From: Bacteroidales bacterium
GTDB taxonomy: Bacteria; Bacteroidota; Bacteroidia; Bacteroidales; WCHB1-69
DNA length: 5,832 nucleotides
NCBI GenBank assembly: GCA_031272415.1
Contig: JAISTU010000027.1
Location: 1 to 5,832, forward strand
Direction of reading: 5' to 3'
This document shows, in pieces, positions 1-5,827 of this stretch. Below the pieces are notes generated by a model. The model was not told the DNA's origin and searched no databases. It saw only the letters and a program-made list of their open reading frames with translations. The position numbers and the translations under genes are program-made. The first letter of the stretch is position 1. Each line of letters starts with the position of its first letter.

Positions 1-25
1 TCTACACTCTACACTCTACACTCTA
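1..25. repeat. Heptanucleotide tandem repeat (TCTACAC)n, about 3.6 copies
   Basis: The unit TCTACAC is repeated perfectly with a 7-bp period: three full copies and a partial TCTA. The array touches the window edge, so it may be longer. It lies just upstream of the A/T-rich block and -7 box that serve the + strand operon. The same heptamer occurs in about 1.7 copies, inverted, at the other end of the window upstream of topA. Short heptamer arrays of this kind are known from intergenic regions of some bacteria (for example the STRR repeats of cyanobacteria). Whether this one has a function is not shown. Confidence 0.9.
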
Positions 26-73
26 AAAAAAAGTTTTTTAATTTTTAATTGAAAAAAAGTGTATCTTTGTAAA
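13..73 (+). repeat. Left arm of a ~62-bp inverted repeat carrying a promoter
   Basis: This segment aligns with the reverse complement of 5766-5827: 57 of 62 columns are identical, with four mismatches (at 25, 34, 59 and 70) and one single-base gap in the A-run at 52-58. Shared parts, in order, are a 12-bp piece of the heptamer array, a run of A, G(T)n, TTTTTAATTTTTAATTG, another A-run, and GTATCTTTG followed by AAA. Part of the identity is low complexity, but the heptamer and the -7 box region are not. This looks like a duplicated promoter cassette or a dispersed intergenic repeat, not a transposon end. Confidence 0.8.
62..69 (+). promoter_or_regulatory. Bacteroidota-type -7 promoter box (TATCTTTG)
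   Basis: TATCTTTG matches the Bacteroidota sigma factor -7 consensus TAnnTTTG exactly. It lies 29 bp before the ATG at 99, so a start site about 5-7 bp downstream would give a 5' leader of roughly 23-25 nt that is almost all A and T. No good -33 TTG/TTTG is seen at the usual spacing; the nearest TTG (49-51) is only 10 bp upstream, and the proper distance is filled by T-runs. The same box in the same context precedes topA. Confidence 0.75.
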
Positions 74-98
74 TAGATAAAAAAAAATATTGAATTTT

Positions 99-1010
99 AT
101 GGTTGAACAAGAAGTAAAAAAAGAGAAAAAAGGCAACATATTTAAGATATTGATGATTGTTTTTATGGTGTTGTCGGCGGTATTGGTAGTGCTGTTGTTG
201 CGACAAAATAATACTGTTGAGAAAATTGAAACAGTAGAAAATTATAATGCACAATTGCAAAATGAATTGGATTCTGTGTTGCAAGAATACGAGCGTATTA
301 AGGCAGAATATGGCGATTTAAATACACAATTGAGCGGAAAAGATAGCGCAATTATGCAACAAGCACAAGAAATTCAACGCTTAATTGCCTCGCAAGGAGA
401 TTACAGAACAATTAAGAAAAAATTGGAACTTCTGCAAAATCAAGGCAAAGAATATGTTCGCATGTTGGATTCCTTATTTACTGTTAATCAGCAACTTACA
501 GATGAAAATAAAGTTATCAAAGAAAAAGTTGTGCAATTGACTACCGAAAAAGACTCCCTAACGCATGAAAAAGAGTCGCTCGTACAGCAAGTAACGGTAG
601 CAGCCAAACCTAAAGCATACGGGATTTCGCTCAAAGCCTACGCCGTTAAGGGTTTATCCAAAAAAGAAACGCAAACCGACCGCTCTCGCAAAGTGAAAAT
701 GCTGACGGTTACTTTTACATTGGCAGCCAATGAACTTACAGAAGAGGGCGAGTTGGATTTATATTGTCGAATTGCGTTACCTAATGGTAAAATTTTGGCA
801 TTAGGGTCGGGTGATTTTTACAGTTTTGTAAACAATGGTAAACAATTGCAATATACGATTAAAAAGACCATAAATCACACAAAATCAGAGCAAAACGTTA
901 GCATGACTTGGGATTTACGAGAAGATGATGTTGCCGTAGAAGGTGTTTATAATGCACAAATTTTTACTGCAACCGACTTTTTAGGACAAGCCGTAATGGT
1001 GTTAAAATAG
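99..1010 (+). CDS. Membrane-anchored coiled-coil protein, unknown function
   Basis: The protein has 303 residues from the ATG at 99. An in-frame TTG at 90 would add three residues, but ATG is the more likely start. A short, highly charged cytoplasmic N-terminus (K/E-rich, residues 1-13) leads into one hydrophobic helix at about 14-34, ending in VLVVLLLR. It acts as a signal anchor, so the remainder should face the periplasm. Residues about 40-167 are rich in E, Q, K and L with heptad-like spacing and read as a long coiled coil. After a short AAKPKA linker, about 174-303 alternate polar and hydrophobic residues like a compact beta domain (for example LTVTFTLAANEL, LYCRIALPNGKI, GVYNAQIF). I recall similar anchor, coiled-coil and beta-domain proteins as uncharacterised in Bacteroidota, sometimes mislabelled SMC or ParA-like. 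No ATPase motif supports such names. It is the first gene of the probable operon with the thioredoxin. Confidence 0.85.
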   Translation: MVEQEVKKEKKGNIFKILMIVFMVLSAVLVVLLLRQNNTVEKIETVENYNAQLQNELDSVLQEYERIKAEYGDLNTQLSGKDSAIMQQAQEIQRLIASQGDYRTIKKKLELLQNQGKEYVRMLDSLFTVNQQLTDENKVIKEKVVQLTTEKDSLTHEKESLVQQVTVAAKPKAYGISLKAYAVKGLSKKETQTDRSRKVKMLTVTFTLAANELTEEGELDLYCRIALPNGKILALGSGDFYSFVNNGKQLQYTIKKTINHTKSEQNVSMTWDLREDDVAVEGVYNAQIFTATDFLGQAVMVLK

Positions 1011-1060
1011 ATAAAAATAGATAAAAAAATATAAAAATATATACTAAAATATAAAAAATG
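1001..1060. repeat. Six 10-bp A-tract units spanning the gene junction
   Basis: Successive decamers read GTTAAAATAG, ATAAAAATAG, ATAAAAAAAT, ATAAAAATAT, ATACTAAAAT and ATAAAAAATG. The first contains the stop codon of the upstream gene and the last ends in the thioredoxin ATG. The approximate consensus is ATAAAAATAK. A-tracts phased at 10 bp are expected to curve DNA. As RNA, the segment is an unstructured A-rich leader, the type that favours translation starts in Bacteroidota. No -7 box is seen here, so the thioredoxin gene is probably co-transcribed from upstream. Confidence 0.75.
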
Positions 1061-1369
1061 GCGATACATATCACAGACGAGAATTGGGAAGCAACAGTCA
1101 AAGAAGGGGCTGTTATATTGGATTTTTGGGCAGAATGGTGCGCTCCATGCCGTGCATTGTTGCCTTTGATTGAGGAGATGGCTCAAACTTATGAAGGAAA
1201 AGTGGTCATCGGAAAAGTAAATGTGGACGAAAGTCCCAATGTTACCCTGCACTTTGGGATTAAAAATATACCTACATTGCTTTTTTTCAAAGACGGTAAT
1301 ATGGTTGATAAACAAGTAGGGAATCTTCGAAAATCCGATTTGGTGAAAAAAATTGAACAATTGTTATGA
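1058..1369 (+). CDS. Thioredoxin with WCAPC active site
   Basis: At 103 residues this is a complete single-domain thioredoxin of the usual bacterial length. It has no signal peptide, so it should act in the cytoplasm as a protein-disulfide reductant recharged by thioredoxin reductase. Visible landmarks are the buried acid D22 in LDFWAEW, the redox pair C28/C31 in WCAPCR, the helix-kinking P36, KVNVDE at 53-58, the cis-proline P72 in NIPTLLFF, and the late glycine G88 in VGNLRK. The first variable residue between the cysteines is Ala in place of the common Gly (WCGPC), a mild and known variation that may shift redox potential slightly. The gene starts 47 bp after the coiled-coil gene and its stop abuts the next ATG, which indicates an operon. 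It may not be the cell's main thioredoxin, so no symbol is assigned. Confidence 0.95.
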   Translation: MAIHITDENWEATVKEGAVILDFWAEWCAPCRALLPLIEEMAQTYEGKVVIGKVNVDESPNVTLHFGIKNIPTLLFFKDGNMVDKQVGNLRKSDLVKKIEQLL

Positions 1370-2896
1370 ATGAGCCTACGGCATGTTGTAGTTGTAGTTA
1401 TTCTGTTGATAGAGAGCATTTTATGTGTTAATGCGCAACAGTGGCAATATGTAAAATTTTACTATCCCGACAGCACTGTTTCTTCTGAAGGCTGGATGCG
1501 TAACGGACAGCCGGATAGTGTGTGGCGGTCATATTTTGAAAATGGTGCTTTGCGAACAATCGGCTATCGTAAAGGTTTTCAATTAGATAGCGTGTGGCAG
1601 TTTTTTGAAAAAGACGGCAGTTTACATTTAGAAATTTCTTATAAAAACGGCAAACGCAACGGACAAACAAAAATTATAGATGCTGAAGGTGTGAAATTGT
1701 ATCATTATCAAGAAGATACAATTAAAGGGGAATCGCTTTGGTACACTCCGCAAGGGCATCTATTTCACAGCATTCCTTACCAAAATGGAGTTGAAAATGG
1801 ACTTGCAAAATGGTTTGATACAGCAGGAAATATCACCGCCACAATGGAATATAACAACGGTTATCCTTCAAAAAAGGAATCTATCAATTATACGGATGCA
1901 AGTGGTTTCAAACAAGGAAAATGGAAATATTTTTACGATAACGGGTGCCTGAAAATGGAGGCAGAGTATAAAAACAATATCAAAAATGGATATTTTAAAT
2001 ATTACGACTCAAGCGGACATTTTCAAAAAATTGAAAAATGGGAAAATGATATTTTGATTGATAATGCAAAGGAAACAAAGCAGTTAGAGCGAAAAGTTGC
2101 CTATCATCCTAATGGAAAAATCAAAACGGTTGCCTACTTTTTCAAAGGTATTTTGGACGGCGTGCGAACGGAATATTCTTTGGATGGCAAAATTGAAAAA
2201 TGCTATCTTTATCAAAACGGCATTTTGACAGGCGAAGGAATTGTAGATGATGACGGCAAAAAGCAAGGACAGTGGAAAGAATTTTATCTTACAGGCGAAC
2301 TGCGGGCAAGCGGACGCTACAAAAATTCTCGCCCGATTGGGGATTGGCGATATTTTTATGAGGATGGCAAAATCGAAATATCAGGCTCTTACACTGCCAG
2401 CGGTCAAAAAGATGGACAATGGCTGTGGTATTATCCTGACGGTCAAATTTTAGAAGAGGAAAATTATATAGACGGCATGTTAGATGGCTTTTCATACAGC
2501 CTTTCGCAAAATGGAGATACTTTGTTTTGCGGCAATTATTCCGGCGATTTGGAAACAGGTAAATGGTACTATTCCAACGACAGCGTTTTGACAGTTGGCG
2601 AGTATTTTGAAGGCATGAGAAATGGGACTTGGAAAACATTTTATCCCAATGGAAAAATAATGAAATCGGCTGATTATGTGAATGATAAATTAGATGGTAA
2701 GTTGTTGCTCTTTTGGGAAAACGGAGTCAAAAAAGCCGATTATACCTATTCTAACGGCTTGCTCAACGGAAGTGCCTATCAATATGATCAAACCGGTAAT
2801 GTACTGTTTGTCAGTGGATTTAAAATGGGTGTAGAAATCACATTTGAAGGTGTAAAAGTTACCCCTACAATTGATATTTCCTATCCTACCGAGTGA
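1370..2896 (+). CDS. Exported MORN-variant repeat protein (YwqK-like), ~18 repeats
   Basis: The 508-residue protein starts with the ATG that directly follows the thioredoxin TGA, which implies translational coupling. Residues 1-22 form a signal peptide (MSLRH, a V/I/L-rich core, then CVNA) with likely signal peptidase I cleavage between A22 and Q23. The cysteine at 19 lacks a proper lipobox. From about residue 25 to 495 the chain is one array of roughly 18 units of 22-25 residues with the pattern G.W..Y...G.l.....Y..G...G, for example QWLWYYPDGQILEEENY (350-366) and TWKTFYPNGKIMKSADY (420-436). Longer units fall around 145-183, 207-240 and 265-300. This is the MORN_2 / YwqK-type repeat, common in Bacteroidota exported proteins. 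Such arrays probably form a long beta-sheet scaffold and no catalytic motif is seen. No C-terminal sorting domain is evident, so it may stay in the periplasm. Its ligand or partner is unknown. Confidence 0.9.
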   Translation: MSLRHVVVVVILLIESILCVNAQQWQYVKFYYPDSTVSSEGWMRNGQPDSVWRSYFENGALRTIGYRKGFQLDSVWQFFEKDGSLHLEISYKNGKRNGQTKIIDAEGVKLYHYQEDTIKGESLWYTPQGHLFHSIPYQNGVENGLAKWFDTAGNITATMEYNNGYPSKKESINYTDASGFKQGKWKYFYDNGCLKMEAEYKNNIKNGYFKYYDSSGHFQKIEKWENDILIDNAKETKQLERKVAYHPNGKIKTVAYFFKGILDGVRTEYSLDGKIEKCYLYQNGILTGEGIVDDDGKKQGQWKEFYLTGELRASGRYKNSRPIGDWRYFYEDGKIEISGSYTASGQKDGQWLWYYPDGQILEEENYIDGMLDGFSYSLSQNGDTLFCGNYSGDLETGKWYYSNDSVLTVGEYFEGMRNGTWKTFYPNGKIMKSADYVNDKLDGKLLLFWENGVKKADYTYSNGLLNGSAYQYDQTGNVLFVSGFKMGVEITFEGVKVTPTIDISYPTE

Positions 2897-2993
2897 ATTG
2901 TTCTCATTTTTTGCATTTTGGGATAAATTTGTTCTAAAATCGGATAAAATAGAAATAATAAAATATTGATAATCAAGTATTTATAATATAAAA

Positions 2994-3013
2994 AGACGTG
3001 GCACGCTACGTCT
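2994..3013. repeat. Imperfect palindrome with AGACGT / ACGTCT arms
   Basis: Arms AGACGTGGC (2994-3002) and GCTACGTCT (3005-3013) pair over nine positions with one G.T wobble and only two bases between them. It is clearly richer in G and C than the surrounding A/T sequence. The right side continues as CTCTAC, giving the half-site ACGTCTCTAC. From memory, this resembles short dispersed palindromes of the GTAGAGACG...CGTCTCTAC kind found between genes in cyanobacteria and Bacteroidota. The outer GTAG of the left arm is missing. No T-run follows on either side, so it is more likely a REP/MITE-like relic than a terminator. Confidence 0.6.
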
Positions 3014-3110
3014 CTACACAATGGTGAAATTATACTTGTTGTTTTACATTTATAACAAGGAATGTATTTTATCAAAATTGGGAGTTGGAGAGGAAAGTTC
3101 GTAGCCAATT

Positions 3111-3141
3111 AAAAAAAAGGCAACTCTTTGAAAGAATTGCC
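3111..3141 (-). terminator. Intrinsic terminator of topA
   Basis: Read on the - strand, a hairpin with arms GGCAATTCTTT and AAAGAGTTGCC (3141-3119) has a stem of ten positions with one A.C mismatch and a three-base loop, and is followed at once by eight T (complement of 3118-3111). It lies about 93 nt beyond the topA stop codon, giving a short 3' untranslated region. On the + strand the hairpin is preceded by A and followed by CATGAAAG, so it should not terminate the operon efficiently. Confidence 0.85.
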
Positions 3142-3233
3142 CATGAAAGTCATAATTTTCTATGATTGGGTAAACTAAAAAAAATATGAACATGAACTTT
3201 GATAAACAAAATTATGGTCGAAAATTACAACTT

Positions 3234-5744
3234 TTATCTCTTTTTACCAAAATATTTTTTACGCTTTGTTTTATTGCTGTCGGAACTGATAATTTCCAAG
3301 CATTGTTGATAGGTCAACTCTTCCGCCACCATATCTTTTGGAATTTTGTAATTGGTTTTTCCATTGACAATGTAAGGTCCAAATCTACCGTCTAAAACTT
3401 TTATCAAAGCGTCTTCCTCAAATGCTTTTATAACTGATTTACTTGCATTTGATTGCAAACCTTTAATGGCATCTTCTAATGACATTTGATGTATATTAGT
3501 GGTTTTGGGGAGTGAATAAAAACTGCCTTCATATTTTACGTAAGGACCAAATCTACCCACTGCTACCGCCACTTCTTTATCATTATATTGTCCTAAAACG
3601 ATAGGCTTTTTGAGTTCATCATTAGCATCTTTTGCGGCAATAATGGCTTTACATTCATCCACTGTAATAGCAAGAATATCAGTATCTTTACTAAGAGAAT
3701 AATATTTTTCTTTAAAATGAATGTAAGGTCCGTACCGACCTACATTTACAACAATTTCACTACCGTCTTGGAGAGGAATTTTTCGAGGCAATTTAAACAA
3801 CTCCAATGCCTCTTCTAAAGTAATAGTTTCCATGCTTGTTCGAGGCGGCAATTTGGCAAATGTTACCTTTTCGTCCGCATTATTGGTATTGCCTAATTGA
3901 GCAACAGCACCATATTTGGCAATTTTGACAAAAACTTCTTTCTGTGTCTGCGGGTCTATCCCTAACAGCCGTTCTCCGCTGGCTCTTTTTGACAGGGTGA
4001 GTGCTGTTTCTATTGATTTATGAAATTTCCCGTAAAAACTTTTCAACATTGTTTGCCATTGTTGTTTTCCTTCGGCTATATTGTCAAATTGTTTTTCTAC
4101 TTTGGCGGTAAAATCATAATCCAAAATATCTTTAAAATTATCCACTAAATAGTCGTTGGTAATAATGCCTATATCGGTAGGAACTAATTTACCTTTTTCT
4201 TTTCCTGTGATTTCTTTTTTGGTAGTTTCTGTAATTTTATTGTTTTCCAATTTCATTATATCACATTGATACACAGTACCTTCCTTATCTGATTTGATGA
4301 TATAACCACGTTTTTGAATAACAGAAATAGTAGGTGCATAAGTGGAGGGACGTCCAATGCCTAAATCTTCCATTTTTTTGACCAAACTTGCTTCTGTGTA
4401 CCGATAGGGGGCTTGCGCATAACGCTGTGCGGCTAAAATGTTCTCATACAACAGTTTATCTCCCGCAGCAACAGCAGGCAATTGTCCGCTAATGGTTTCA
4501 TTGTTATCCTCATCATCGTGAGACTCCATATATACTTTCAAAAAACCGTCAAATAAAAGCACCTCACCTGTTGCAATAAATTTCCATTGTTGATTGGAAA
4601 TGCCGATAGTGATATTCGTTTTTTCCAATTCAGCATTGCTCATTTGCGAAGCAATAGTGCGTTTCCATATCAAATCATACAATTTTGCTTGTGAGGCATC
4701 GGTTACATCAATGCTGTGTTGCGAAATGTAAGTAGGGCGAATGGCTTCATGTGCTTCTTGGGCGCCCTTGGTTTTGGTGGTATATTTTCGGGTTTTGCTG
4801 TAGTCTTTTCCATACGCCGATAAAATTTCTTTTTTAGCATCTGCCAATGCCAAATCGGATAAATTTACGGAGTCTGTACGCATGTAAGTTATAAATCCAG
4901 CCTCATACAATTGCTGTGCAACCAACATCGTTTTTATAACAGGAAATCCTAACTTACGAGAGGCTTCTTGTTGCAATGTAGAAGTTGTAAAAGGAGCGGC
5001 AGGTGATTTTGTAACAGGGTGTTTTTCAACATTTTCCACTGTAAATGTCGCTTTTTTACATTCTTCCAAAAAAGCCATTGCCTCCGATTTTGTTTTAAAT
5101 CGGGTATTTAATTCGGCTTTAATGACTTCTTTTCCTTTTTTTGACTCCATTGTAAATTCAGCCGTCAAACGATAGTAAAATGAGGTTTGAAAAGCCTTAA
5201 TTTCCTTTTCTTTTTCCACAATCAATCTCACTGCTACCGATTGCACACGTCCTGCGGAGAGGGAAGGTTTTACTTTTTTCCACAAAACAGGCGACAACTC
5301 AAAACCTACCAATCTATCTAAAACTCTTCTGGCTTGCTGCGCATCTACCAAATTGTTATCCAATGGTCGTGGATGTGCGATAGCATTTTCAATTGCCGAT
5401 TTTGTGATTTCATGGAACGCAATGCGTTTGATTTTGTTCTCCTCCAACTCCAATGTATGTATCAAATGCCAAGAAATGGCTTCTCCTTCACGGTCTTCAT
5501 CAGTTGCTAACCATATACAATCGGCTTTATTTGCTTCTGTTTTCAACTCGTGTATTATTTTCTTTTTACCTGTCGAAACTTCATACAAAGGCATAAAATC
5601 ATGCTCTATATCTACTCCTAATTTTTTTTCGGGTAAATCCCTTACGTGTCCCATACTTGATTTAACTACGTAATCTTTACCTAAAAATTTTCCTATTGTT
5701 TTCGCTTTAGCCGGCGACTCTACTATTACTAAATTTTTACTCAT
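3234..5744 (-). CDS. topA: DNA topoisomerase I (type IA)
   Basis: The 836-residue protein nicks one DNA strand through a tyrosine link and relaxes negative supercoils, setting chromosome superhelicity with gyrase. The start is secure because MSKNLVIVESPAKAKTIG is the standard TopA N-terminus, with catalytic E9. The Toprim domain (about 3-115) ends in the metal-binding DEDRE at 82-86. The core carries SAGRVQSVAVRL (163-173), the active-site Y287 in FITYMRTDS, QEAHEAIRPT (329-338) and GRPSTYAP (464-471). There are no C-terminal four-cysteine zinc fingers as in E. coli. Instead there are GRxGPY-type repeats, at about 668 (VGRYGPYI), 729 (VGRFGPYV) and 786 (GRFGPYIV), plus a degenerate copy near 605-620 (IAKYGAVAQLG), as is usual in Bacteroidota. 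A basic tail (KTKRKKYFGKKR) closes the chain. It is a single-gene unit with its own promoter and terminator. Confidence 0.98.
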   Translation of the reverse strand: MSKNLVIVESPAKAKTIGKFLGKDYVVKSSMGHVRDLPEKKLGVDIEHDFMPLYEVSTGKKKIIHELKTEANKADCIWLATDEDREGEAISWHLIHTLELEENKIKRIAFHEITKSAIENAIAHPRPLDNNLVDAQQARRVLDRLVGFELSPVLWKKVKPSLSAGRVQSVAVRLIVEKEKEIKAFQTSFYYRLTAEFTMESKKGKEVIKAELNTRFKTKSEAMAFLEECKKATFTVENVEKHPVTKSPAAPFTTSTLQQEASRKLGFPVIKTMLVAQQLYEAGFITYMRTDSVNLSDLALADAKKEILSAYGKDYSKTRKYTTKTKGAQEAHEAIRPTYISQHSIDVTDASQAKLYDLIWKRTIASQMSNAELEKTNITIGISNQQWKFIATGEVLLFDGFLKVYMESHDDEDNNETISGQLPAVAAGDKLLYENILAAQRYAQAPYRYTEASLVKKMEDLGIGRPSTYAPTISVIQKRGYIIKSDKEGTVYQCDIMKLENNKITETTKKEITGKEKGKLVPTDIGIITNDYLVDNFKDILDYDFTAKVEKQFDNIAEGKQQWQTMLKSFYGKFHKSIETALTLSKRASGERLLGIDPQTQKEVFVKIAKYGAVAQLGNTNNADEKVTFAKLPPRTSMETITLEEALELFKLPRKIPLQDGSEIVVNVGRYGPYIHFKEKYYSLSKDTDILAITVDECKAIIAAKDANDELKKPIVLGQYNDKEVAVAVGRFGPYVKYEGSFYSLPKTTNIHQMSLEDAIKGLQSNASKSVIKAFEEDALIKVLDGRFGPYIVNGKTNYKIPKDMVAEELTYQQCLEIISSDSNKTKRKKYFGKKR

Positions 5745-5765
5745 TCCTAACTCGAAATTTGCTGT

Positions 5766-5827
5766 TTTGCAAAGATACAGTTTTTTATCAATTAAAAATT
5801 AAAAACCTTTTTTTCAGAGTGTAGAGT
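5766..5827 (-). repeat. Right arm of the ~62-bp inverted repeat, upstream of topA
   Basis: The reverse complement of this segment matches 13-73 at 57 of 62 columns. It begins with about 1.7 copies of the heptamer (ACTCTACACTCT, 5827-5816), against at least 3.6 in the left arm. It continues through the G-A7-GG, TTTTTAATTTTTAATTG and A-run blocks to GTATCTTTG. The identity stops shortly after the -7 box, before the topA ATG, so the repeat covers the promoter and its upstream region but no coding sequence. Beyond the heptamer the last five bases are T, so here the array really ends. Confidence 0.8.
5770..5777 (-). promoter_or_regulatory. Bacteroidota-type -7 promoter box of topA (TATCTTTG)
   Basis: On the - strand this reads TATCTTTG, an exact TAnnTTTG match, 25 bp before the topA ATG. 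Transcription would start roughly 20 nt upstream of the start codon. As in the left copy, the -33 position holds T-runs instead of a clear TTG. The short leader ends in TTAGGA directly against the ATG, which is too close to act as a normal Shine-Dalgarno site. Confidence 0.75.

Larger units (their letters stand above)
2897..3233. other. Convergent intergenic region, no convincing gene, many inverted repeats
   Basis: This 337-bp gap separates the 3' ends of the operon and topA. The only sizeable open frames here run into topA on the wrong strand or lack recognisable content. It holds a series of inverted repeats: an AT-rich stem at 2961-2982 (AAATA..TTGA / TCAA..TATTT with one bulged G), a palindrome at 2994-3013, CTTGTT/AACAAG at 3035-3059, AATTGG/CCAATT at 3076-3110, the topA terminator hairpin at 3119-3141, and AGTCATA/TATGATT at 3148-3167. 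None of the + strand hairpins is followed by a clean T-run, so the operon has no obvious intrinsic terminator. Confidence 0.7.

Noticed and set aside
1..25. The heptamer array as part of a CRISPR array
   Set aside because: The units are 7 bp and directly contiguous, with no spacers.
90..98. An in-frame TTG at 90 as the start of the coiled-coil gene
   Set aside because: It adds only Met-Asn-Phe before an ATG that lies in a good A/T-rich context at a normal distance from the -7 box; the ATG at 99 is preferred.
947..1419. Open frames on the - strand across the thioredoxin gene
   Set aside because: They overlap a secure thioredoxin gene, and their translations are low-complexity F/I/Y/S/T-rich sequences as expected from antisense A/T-rich DNA.
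1412..1435. A lipoprotein signal at Cys19 of the MORN-repeat protein
   Set aside because: The residues before the cysteine (Ser-Ile-Leu) do not form a lipobox because the -1 position is Leu, whereas VNA before Gln23 is a good signal peptidase I site.
2924..2931. TAAATTTG on the + strand as a promoter
   Set aside because: It matches TAnnTTTG, but the nearest suitably placed TTG (2898-2900) is 23 bp away, no gene follows, and such matches are expected by chance in A/T-rich sequence.
3207..3214. TAATTTTG on the - strand as a promoter
   Set aside because: It lies in the topA 3' untranslated region with only the terminator downstream; probably a chance match.
3186..3395. A + strand open frame with an ATG running into the topA 3' end
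   Set aside because: Most of it is antisense to topA coding sequence, and it has no recognisable domain and no promoter of its own.
5353..5673. A 106-codon + strand open frame inside topA
   Set aside because: It lies wholly antisense to the conserved Toprim and core coding region and has no independent support.
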